A stretch of 5,180 bases of DNA from Bacteroidales bacterium (GTDB lineage Bacteria; Bacteroidota; Bacteroidia; Bacteroidales; UBA7960): the NCBI GenBank assembly GCA_007122505.1, contig SKTQ01000240.1:1-5180 (forward strand), given 5' to 3'. Positions 1 through 5,180 of this stretch are shown piece after piece (position 1 is the first letter of the stretch; every line of letters starts with the position of its first letter). Under the pieces are notes generated by a model. The model did not search any database. It saw only the letters and a program-made list of their open reading frames with translations, and was not told the DNA's origin. Made by a program: the position numbers and the translations under genes.

Positions 1-791
1 ATAAATATGCAGAACAAATCAATGATCTTTTCAAAAAAGCGCATATTCCGGAAGAGAAATACGAGCTGATCAATCAAAGTGACGGGGGTGAGTTTCTTGT
101 CCTGAGAAGTGTCCTTATGAACCCGCTGGCCCTGGGTTTGCCCGACGATTATTATTCCGGCTTCTGGCAGCGGGTTCAGCAACTGGCCGACGAAGGACTG
201 GAGGATGTTCTGGACGACATCATCAAAACCAAATTTAACAACCAAAGGGTCAAGATTCTATGGATAGAGAACAGGAAGTCGGTGGAAAAACTCAAAAACG
301 CCATCGAAACCTCGGGGCTGGGCCGCTATTTCTCTTTCTCTTTTTTGTTTGATAACGACACCCTCTGTGATTTTGTCTACCGGGCCAACGAGGATATGTC
401 GCACGTTACCGGTGAGGCCGATATTGTTATCACTGATTTATGTCTGGACGGTTCAAATGGTCCTGATGTTGACATCAGCAGAATGTACCCGATCATTCGA
501 CGTTTTTCCGAGCAAAAGAAAGAGGTGATTTGTTACAGCAAATACCTCTCGGCTGATCATTCGGATGCTCCGCAAATCAAAAAGGACATCACAGAAGCCA
601 TTGGCCGCAAGGGTGAAGAAGTGCTTACCGGGCGCATCCATTTCGTGGGCAAGGAATCTCCCTTTGAAGCGATCGAAGAAGTGCTGACTGAGGGGCTTCC
701 GGATCCGCCGAGCATCTTTGACACGGATATCAGCAACCTGATCAAGAAGCTGATCCTGGCTCTTCAGCGGGTAGAAAAGGCCGGCAAATGA
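1..791 (+). CDS. C-terminal part of a receiver-like (response-regulator fold) protein, 5'-truncated by the window edge
   Basis: The reading frame is open from base 3 with no stop, so the first ATG (117) is probably internal and the gene starts outside the window; 38 further residues are visible before that Met. Counting from it, a receiver-like pattern is seen: a hydrophobic strand ending in an acidic residue (VKILWIEN, E51), a second strand ending in the likely phospho-acceptor position (DIVITDL, D107), a strand followed by Ser (EVICYS, S141) and a strand followed by Lys (IHFVGK, K179). These match the Asp, Ser/Thr and Lys landmarks of CheY-like domains, but the usual acidic pair is E-N and the spacings are longer than normal, so phosphorylation is uncertain. 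No DNA-binding domain follows: about 45 residues end in a helical tail. The N-terminal part is unrecognised; a DGGEF stretch before M1 faintly recalls nucleotidyl-cyclase turns, which I do not claim. It converges on the transporter gene with 23 bases between the stops. Confidence 0.75.
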   Translation, partial: KYAEQINDLFKKAHIPEEKYELINQSDGGEFLVLRSVLMNPLALGLPDDYYSGFWQRVQQLADEGLEDVLDDIIKTKFNNQRVKILWIENRKSVEKLKNAIETSGLGRYFSFSFLFDNDTLCDFVYRANEDMSHVTGEADIVITDLCLDGSNGPDVDISRMYPIIRRFSEQKKEVICYSKYLSADHSDAPQIKKDITEAIGRKGEEVLTGRIHFVGKESPFEAIEEVLTEGLPDPPSIFDTDISNLIKKLILALQRVEKAGK

Positions 792-814
792 TCTAGAAGC
801 AGGATAGCTTTAAG

Positions 815-2125
815 TTATGATTTTGGATCATTAATTTGATGAAGCGGATATTTTTTCGCTGACCACATCATGATGGCACTGCCAATGATCAGACTCACAA
901 TGGCGATGCTAAAGGCTACATTAAAACCCCACAGTTCATAGAAGAAAACGCCCAGCAAGGGGGCAAACAAAGCGCGTAGAGCGGTGAGGCCCAGGTGAAT
1001 CGACTGATAGATGCCTGCCTCGGCCGGTGCGCAAAAATAGGCCGACCCGATGCTCCACATCAGCACCATGGTGGCGGCAAAAATACCGTGAAACAGAATA
1101 TAGAAAATCAGTGTGTGATACAGGCGGATATCCCAAAACTCCATATATCCGTCAAAATATTCGGTCAGCACCAGTGTAAATATATAAATGGCCATCGACA
1201 TAAATGAGATGGCGGCAAAACGGCGTGGGTCCATTTTGCCGATGAGCTTGCCGAAAAAGGGCAGAATCATAATGGCCAGCAGGTTGTAGGCATTCCGGTA
1301 AAAAGCCACACTGGAGTAATTGAGCCCCAGGCCAAACTCCCAGAACAAAATAATCACCGTAAAGGACCCCATAAATCCAAACCCATAAAACATAAATCCC
1401 ACCTGGAAATGCCTGTAGGGGATATTTTTGATCAGGATATTGGTCATTTCCCTGACTGATTGTTTGATTCCCTGCCATACACTATGTTTGAGGCCGGGGA
1501 CCTCCTCCTGGTGATAAGGGATGAGCGACAACAGGCTGATAGACAGCATGCCCAGGACTGCTGCCACCGGAAAAACATATACAAACACGTAATGGTTGGC
1601 ATCCAGAGCCCATCCATAGAGAAAAGTGGTGATCATCATCACAATTTTGCCGGCTGTGGTGGCATAGCTGTAAAACCTTCCAAAGTTTTCGTGGGAGTAT
1701 GTGTTTTTCAGGAAAAGATTAATGCTGGGAAATACGATGGGATTGGCCAGGAAGTAAATTAGGAAAATGCCGAGAAAGATGTAGTGATATATCGAGTCAC
1801 CCGTCAGTTGCTCGGGGCTCCGGGGAAAGAAAAACAACAGCAACAGCGGCAAACGGGTTACAATGGCCGTAATCCGTAGCAACTTTTTCTTATTCCTGAT
1901 CTGTCGCAAAAAGGCACTGAAAAAAATCAGGACAAGAAAAACAAGGGTTGAAAACTGGAACAACACACTCACCTGGTAGCTTGACCCAAGCAAACTTTTC
2001 ACAAATACGAACTCATTGAGTGCTATGAGCCCGGCTAAAATCCCTTCAATAAAAGCATAAGAAAAATGGAGTACAAAGGTTTGCTTTTCCTCCTTCCGCA
2101 GATCTCTTATCCTGAATAAAAACAT
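815..2125 (-). CDS. Major facilitator superfamily transporter, 12 membrane helices, substrate unknown
   Basis: The 436-residue product is very hydrophobic, with about twelve membrane segments, near residues 20-42, 52-72, 83-100, 113-133, 155-175, 178-203, 242-262, 277-297, 302-322, 335-358, 372-396 and 400-422. A longer charged loop (about 204-240) splits it into two six-helix halves, the standard MFS plan, and the length is normal for the family. The basic loop after helix 2 (LRQIRNKKKLLR) and the GKLIGKMDPRR loop after helix 8 sit where MFS motif A and its second-half copy occur. It would act in the inner membrane. Nothing I can read fixes the substrate. The ATG at 2125 is the only usual start before the in-frame stop at 2165-2167. 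No good promoter match is visible in the 113 bases upstream, so it may be read through from the barrel-like gene 2239-3381. The 3' end faces the receiver-like gene; no strong terminator is seen. Confidence 0.85.
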   Translation of the reverse strand: MFLFRIRDLRKEEKQTFVLHFSYAFIEGILAGLIALNEFVFVKSLLGSSYQVSVLFQFSTLVFLVLIFFSAFLRQIRNKKKLLRITAIVTRLPLLLLFFFPRSPEQLTGDSIYHYIFLGIFLIYFLANPIVFPSINLFLKNTYSHENFGRFYSYATTAGKIVMMITTFLYGWALDANHYVFVYVFPVAAVLGMLSISLLSLIPYHQEEVPGLKHSVWQGIKQSVREMTNILIKNIPYRHFQVGFMFYGFGFMGSFTVIILFWEFGLGLNYSSVAFYRNAYNLLAIMILPFFGKLIGKMDPRRFAAISFMSMAIYIFTLVLTEYFDGYMEFWDIRLYHTLIFYILFHGIFAATMVLMWSIGSAYFCAPAEAGIYQSIHLGLTALRALFAPLLGVFFYELWGFNVAFSIAIVSLIIGSAIMMWSAKKYPLHQINDPKS

Positions 2126-2238
2126 GGAGAAAAGTATTGCCGGGTGCGATGATTGTTTTTCCGCTTAACGGATCCTCCCACCCTGATGTCATTATTACAG
2201 ATTTCTTTACTATCCCAAAAAAAGATTATGAAATACAT

Positions 2239-3381
2239 TTACCAGCTTCCCAAACCGAAACCAACACCCAAAGTAAACACATTCCCCGACAAGTCCGTGC
2301 CTCCTTGGTTCACATAGTCCACCAGATTGTATCGGGTAATGATTGAAAACACATTGTTATTTTCGAACCGGCGGTGGTAAATCAGCCCGATGTGCAGGTT
2401 ATATGAATGGATGGCTTTGCGCAAACCTTCTTCCCTCTGGGCGCGGCTCAGCGGATCGATGCCATCGTAACCGCCACCAAAAATGGGGTAAAAGGAAAAA
2501 TCGCGGTGCCGCAAAAGATCAAAACCGGCAAAGCCCAGGATGTTATACTGCAAAAAATGGTTGGTCTTTAGTAGCCGGTTATCCACCATTACTTCGTATG
2601 TCCGGTAAGCATCGCTGAATGCAATATGCATGTGCAGGCCATAAATGACGTGTTCGCTCACGCCATCCAGCATCAGTCCCACCTGCGGATGATTGCCCAA
2701 TCGTTCAAGGTTGCCGTTTGGCAACCACATTCCGATGTAGAATCCGGCATGAAGCCTGGTTGGAGAAGGCTCCGGAGGCTCCTGCGACACCTGATACAGA
2801 GAATCAACCCGGGTGCCCGATAAGGCTCCTTCTGTGAGCATCTGCCAGCTTTCCTCAAAATCATGATGGTAGAAACCTGCAAAAAAGCGCTCCAGCTTGG
2901 TTAAATCGTTATAGGCAAGTATCTCACCCGCCAGTTCCCTGGTAAAGTCATTAAAACCCGGATAAATCTGATGATACTCCCATGCCCGGAAATCAAAAAA
3001 CTGTGGCGGATATTCATTGCTTTTCACACCATCACGATGATCAAGCAAGTGGTCAATGACACGATCAGGCAACCATTCTTCCGAGAAACTGTTGGTCAGT
3101 ATCTGCCACAAAATGGTGTACCTCATCATGGGTTCCGTGATGCCGCATCTGCTTTCCCAGAAGCTGAGCAACGTTCGCAGGCTGTCGGCAGCCTCGCGCC
3201 TGTGCATTCCCGGTATCATACCGGTTGCACTCAGGGCAATATCCGAACAGTCGATATGCTGCCTGACGATCAATGATTCAATGTCGATGTCCTGCGCCTG
3301 AAGCCTGTCACCGGGTTGCAGGGCGATGGCAAGCACACACATCAAAAAAGATATTTGCAGGAAAAACTTCTTCAAAAACAA
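2239..3381 (-). CDS. Exported protein of unknown function, helical N-terminal half and probable outer-membrane beta-barrel C-terminal half
   Basis: I do not recognise a named family. The product (up to 380 residues) begins with a signal peptide: Lys residues, a hydrophobic core to about residue 21, and a probable signal peptidase I site after LQA (29). Residues about 35-190 look helical, with many charged and aromatic residues. From about 209 the pattern becomes alternating polar/hydrophobic strands rich in Gly, Tyr and Phe (HAGFYIGMWLP, VIYGLHMHIAF, FSFYPIFGGGYDGID, LHIGLIYHRRF, VFTLGVGFGLGSW). The chain ends in Trp, consistent with the terminal aromatic beta-signal of outer-membrane barrels. 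I count roughly eight to nine candidate strands. The exported part has only two cysteines, C45 and C79, which could form a disulfide. The start is TTG, either at 3381 or at 3375 (giving an MKKFF-type N-terminus); no ATG lies between the predicted transcription start and codon 14. It diverges from the TlpA-like gene and precedes the transporter on the same strand. Confidence 0.8.
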   Translation of the reverse strand: MFLKKFFLQISFLMCVLAIALQPGDRLQAQDIDIESLIVRQHIDCSDIALSATGMIPGMHRREAADSLRTLLSFWESRCGITEPMMRYTILWQILTNSFSEEWLPDRVIDHLLDHRDGVKSNEYPPQFFDFRAWEYHQIYPGFNDFTRELAGEILAYNDLTKLERFFAGFYHHDFEESWQMLTEGALSGTRVDSLYQVSQEPPEPSPTRLHAGFYIGMWLPNGNLERLGNHPQVGLMLDGVSEHVIYGLHMHIAFSDAYRTYEVMVDNRLLKTNHFLQYNILGFAGFDLLRHRDFSFYPIFGGGYDGIDPLSRAQREEGLRKAIHSYNLHIGLIYHRRFENNNVFSIITRYNLVDYVNQGGTDLSGNVFTLGVGFGLGSW

Positions 3382-3395
3382 CGGTCTTTTTTTTA

Positions 3396-3427
3396 CAAAT
3401 ATACTACTTCAAATGCACTCTTTCAAG
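3396..3427 (-). promoter_or_regulatory. Predicted Bacteroidota-type promoter for the barrel-like gene
   Basis: Read on the minus strand, 3403-3396 is TATATTTG, a full match to the -7 consensus TAnnTTTG. CTTG lies 20 bases upstream (3427-3424), against the consensus TTTG at about 19 bases. The transcription start would fall near 3390, leaving a leader of only about 10-15 bases before the candidate TTG starts. This is a consensus match by eye, without experimental support. Confidence 0.6.
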
Positions 3428-3469
3428 GGAAACCCCATCATGAATAAAAGCTGAGCCGTTCTGAAAATT

Positions 3470-3540
3470 ACTCTGTTCAGGAACTGGCACCAGGTGGAAA
3501 TCACAGGCCAAAAACAGTTTCAAAGCTGCCTGAACAGGGT
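3470..3540. repeat. Imperfect inverted repeat with nested palindromes in the divergent intergenic region
   Basis: The arm 3470-3481 (ACTCTGTTCAGG) is complementary to 3529-3540 (CCTGAACAGGGT) at 11 of 12 positions, the exception being a possible T-G wobble. Inside the 47-base spacer, AACTG (3482-3486) can pair with CAGTT (3515-3519), TGGC (3485-3488) with GCCA (3507-3510), and CACCAGGTG (3488-3496) is an odd palindrome. GTTCAGGAAC (3475-3484) is itself a spaced palindrome, and GTTCTGAA at 3458-3465 repeats its half-site. A T-rich stretch follows the right arm (3540-3553). The element lies between the two predicted promoters, so an operator is the simplest reading; a terminator or small structured RNA on the plus strand is an alternative. 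Confidence 0.55.
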
Positions 3541-3557
3541 TTTATGATTTTTTGTAC

Positions 3558-3588
3558 ATTGTTTTTCCCGAATAATTCGTTACTTTAC
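3558..3588 (+). promoter_or_regulatory. Predicted Bacteroidota-type promoter for the TlpA-like lipoprotein gene
   Basis: ATTG (3558-3561) is followed after exactly 19 bases by TACTTTAC (3581-3588), giving 3/4 and 5/6 fixed-base matches to TTTG-N19-TAnnTTTG. The transcription start would be near 3594, with a leader of about 40 A/T-rich bases before the ATG at 3636. An 8-base palindrome AAACGTTT (3598-3605) falls at the start of the leader. The right arm of the inverted repeat ends 17 bases upstream of the -33 element, a position where a bound regulator could act. Confidence 0.6.
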
Positions 3589-3606
3589 ACAACAAACAAA
3601 CGTTTT

Positions 3607-3639
3607 ATGTCTTATTCCCAACCAAATAAAATTATATGA
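3607..3639 (+). CDS. Possible 10-codon leader ORF overlapping the lipoprotein start
   Basis: An ATG at 3607 opens a 10-residue frame (MSYSQPNKII) whose TGA stop (3637-3639) overlaps the ATG of the TlpA-like gene as ATGA. It lies after the predicted transcription start, so it would be the first start codon in the mRNA. Such overlaps are compatible with translational coupling. It may equally be chance in a short AT-rich leader; the peptide matches nothing I know. Confidence 0.2.
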   Translation: MSYSQPNKII

Positions 3640-5048
3640 GAACCATTTGGATTATACTGATTGCACTCCTTTTTGCGGCATGCAGCCAGGAGAAAAAAGC
3701 CGACTTTGTAACCATCAGCGGCGTAGTGGAAAATCCTGCGGGAGATGAGGTGGAGATCTTCTTCTATACGGATATGGTTGCCAACAATACCGAGTCCGTT
3801 AAGGTAAGCCTTGACGAAAACAATGCCTTTTTGGCTGAGCTTCCGCTGGAAAGTGCCAACTTTGTTTATGTGCACATACCAAGGCGCACCCTCCGGTTGT
3901 TTTTGTCGCCGGGAGCCGATATACAGATCAGCTTCGATGCGAGCGACATGGATCAGATGCCTTTACTGACCGGCACCGGCTACCTGGAAAGCAGGTTTCT
4001 GCTGGAGTATAATAACGAAATTGAAGCAAAATACGGTATGATGGCGGTATTGTCTAAAGCCGGTGAAAAAGATCCTGCTGCTTACACAGAATACATTAAG
4101 GGTATTTATGAAGAAGCCATTTCCTTTATGGAACAAGATGCCCGTTTTGAAGACCTTGATCCGGATTTTGTATCACTGATGCGTGCCAGTATTCGTTACG
4201 AAAAATACAGCCGTCTGATGGATTTCCCTCCGGCCAGGGCTCATTTTGCACCGGAAAGAGCAGATGAGGAAATTCCTGATGGTTTTTATGACTTTCTGGA
4301 AAGTGCAAAACAGTTTAGCGACGATTATTTGCGTTCGAGAGCCTATGTTAGTTTTCTGCAAAGCTATCTGAATTTCAGGGTGCGTCAACTGGAGGAAGAA
4401 GAACCTTTGGACTCGTGGGCACAGGCACAATTTGATATTGCCATGGAGCATTTTTCAGGGAAAAGCCGGGAATTGGTGTTGGCACAGGTGGTGCATTCAG
4501 CGCTCAACTTTGGAGATTTTAAAGAGGCCACGGCCATGTACGAAGAGTTTATGGCCATCACGGAAGATGATCATATGCGTAAGGTCGTGCAGGAAACCTT
4601 TGAGGCAGCGCAAGTTCTTGCACCGGGCAAGCCGGCACCTGGGTTTACCCTTACGGACATTAACGGCGAAACCGTATCTCTGGAAGACTTCCACGGACAG
4701 GTTGTATATCTGGACTTTTGGGCAAGCTGGTGCGGGCCCTGCATGCAACAGGTGCCTTATGCAAAAGAGCTGAAAGCACGGATGGCAGAACATGACGATC
4801 TCGTGTTTCTGTATATTTCTGTAGATACAGATGAGGCTGCATGGCGAAGGACCGTTGACAACCACGAAATACAAGGCGTACACCTGAATGTGCCAGGATT
4901 TGACCATCCGGTGCCTTCAAGCTATAATCTGCGGGGAGTGCCCACGTTTTACCTTATTGACAGGGAAGGAATGATCTTCGACAACAGGCCACCCCGACCA
5001 AACAATGAACGCATTGACGAGGTTTTGTTGTCGGCACTGAATCAATAA
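3636..5048 (+). CDS. TlpA/ResA-like thioredoxin-fold lipoprotein with N-terminal DUF4369-like domain
   Basis: The 470-residue product starts with a lipoprotein signal peptide (hydrophobic segment, then FAAC with the lipidated Cys at 16), so it should sit on a membrane facing the periplasm. Residues about 24-115 form a beta-rich region (VTISGVVENPAG, LRLFLSPGADIQISF) like the DUF4369 domain often found in Bacteroidota TlpA-type proteins. About 120-325 is mostly helical. From about 330 a TlpA-type thioredoxin fold follows: APGKPAPGFTLTDINGE, then the redox motif WCGPC (C366, C369), and GVPTFYLID, with P436 as the conserved cis-proline. Both active cysteines are present, so thiol-disulfide exchange, probably reduction of exported proteins, is expected from the family; partners are unknown. 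The ATG at 3636 is preceded by AT-rich sequence without a Shine-Dalgarno, and gives a compact signal peptide. The mature N-terminus (CSQEKK) shows no clear surface-export signal. A second lipoprotein gene follows after 13 bases, suggesting an operon. Confidence 0.92.
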   Translation: MRTIWIILIALLFAACSQEKKADFVTISGVVENPAGDEVEIFFYTDMVANNTESVKVSLDENNAFLAELPLESANFVYVHIPRRTLRLFLSPGADIQISFDASDMDQMPLLTGTGYLESRFLLEYNNEIEAKYGMMAVLSKAGEKDPAAYTEYIKGIYEEAISFMEQDARFEDLDPDFVSLMRASIRYEKYSRLMDFPPARAHFAPERADEEIPDGFYDFLESAKQFSDDYLRSRAYVSFLQSYLNFRVRQLEEEEPLDSWAQAQFDIAMEHFSGKSRELVLAQVVHSALNFGDFKEATAMYEEFMAITEDDHMRKVVQETFEAAQVLAPGKPAPGFTLTDINGETVSLEDFHGQVVYLDFWASWCGPCMQQVPYAKELKARMAEHDDLVFLYISVDTDEAAWRRTVDNHEIQGVHLNVPGFDHPVPSSYNLRGVPTFYLIDREGMIFDNRPPRPNNERIDEVLLSALNQ

Positions 5049-5061
5049 ACATCCTTTGATT

Positions 5062-5180
5062 ATGATCAGAAAAACAATCCTGCCGTTATGGGTGATGGTG
5101 TTGATGGCCTCCTGCGTTTCAACGCCGGCTGATACCCGTGTTACACTATCGGGCATTCTTGAAAACCCTCCCGACAGCCC
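5062..5180 (+). CDS. N-terminus of a second lipoprotein, probably a TlpA/DUF4369-type paralogue, truncated by the window end
   Basis: The ATG at 5062 opens a frame that stays open to the last base, giving 39 complete codons. The sequence begins MIRKTILPLW, followed by a hydrophobic stretch and a lipobox MASC with the lipidated Cys at 18. After the Cys, ADTRVTLSGILENPPDS closely parallels ADFVTISGVVENPAGDE of the upstream gene (Ala-Asp, then V-T-x-SG-x-x-ENP), which is the start of the DUF4369-like domain. It is therefore probably a tandem paralogue, and perhaps also carries a thioredoxin domain, but that part is outside the window. The gap to the upstream stop is 13 bases, so the two are likely co-transcribed. 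No Shine-Dalgarno is visible. Identity as an exported lipoprotein is well supported; full domain content is inference. Confidence 0.8.
   Translation, partial: MIRKTILPLWVMVLMASCVSTPADTRVTLSGILENPPDS

Noticed and set aside
78..98. DGGEF stretch as a GGDEF or nucleotidyl-cyclase active site in the first gene
   Set aside because: The order of residues differs from GGDEF and the surrounding cyclase motifs are not visible; the match is probably chance.
787..832. AATGATC/GATCATT inverted repeat, enclosing AAGC/GCTT, across the convergent gene ends, as a bidirectional terminator
   Set aside because: The outer stem is AT-rich with a 32-base loop and has no clean T-run on either side; it largely overlaps coding sequence. 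Too weak to annotate.
995..1762. Plus-strand open frames inside the transporter gene
   Set aside because: They lie opposite a well-supported membrane protein gene and have no recognisable domain or start context; they are shadows.
2216..2223. T-run on the minus strand after the barrel-like gene as a terminator
   Set aside because: No GC-rich hairpin precedes it, so it does not qualify as an intrinsic terminator.
2126..2238. Own promoter for the transporter gene (GAAAAGTA at 2129-2136 on plus resembles a reversed -7 element)
   Set aside because: It ends four bases from the start codon, so transcription would begin inside the gene; no -33 partner was found. The gap holds no other feature I can support.
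3672..3700. Surface lipoprotein export signal after the lipidated Cys of the TlpA-like protein
   Set aside because: The residues after the Cys (SQEKK) lack the acidic cluster described for Bacteroidota surface lipoproteins.

Overview
The window looks like chromosomal DNA from a member of the Bacteroidota. Three things point there: two exported TlpA-type lipoproteins of the layout common in that phylum (lipobox, DUF4369-like N-terminus, C-terminal thioredoxin fold); promoters resembling the Bacteroidota consensus (TTTG, about 19 bases, TAnnTTTG); and start codons preceded by AT-rich sequence instead of a clear Shine-Dalgarno. I cannot place it below phylum level.

Layout. 1-791 (+) is the 3' part of a gene that enters from the left edge; its C-terminal half resembles a response-regulator receiver domain with a modified active site. 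It converges, 23 bases apart, on 815-2125 (-), a 12-helix major facilitator superfamily transporter. Upstream of the transporter on the same strand, after a 113-base gap, lies 2239-3381 (-), an exported protein of unknown function with a helical N-terminal half and a C-terminal half that looks like a small outer-membrane beta-barrel. A 254-base divergent intergenic region (3382-3635) follows. It holds a promoter for each direction and, between them, a 12-base imperfect inverted repeat with nested palindromes. To its right, 3636-5048 (+) encodes a TlpA-like thioredoxin lipoprotein, and 13 bases later a second lipoprotein of similar N-terminal design starts at 5062 and runs off the window.

How they may fit together. 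The right half is a cell-envelope block: a putative barrel protein with exactly two cysteines in its exported part, divergent from a tandem pair of thiol-disulfide-type lipoproteins. A redox or maturation link between them is inference only. The left half (receiver-like protein and transporter) shows no evident link to the envelope block beyond the transporter sharing strand with the barrel gene. I did not see an RNA gene, CRISPR array, insertion sequence or convincing new defence system. The least explained items are the receiver-like fragment, the barrel-like protein and the structured divergent intergenic region.
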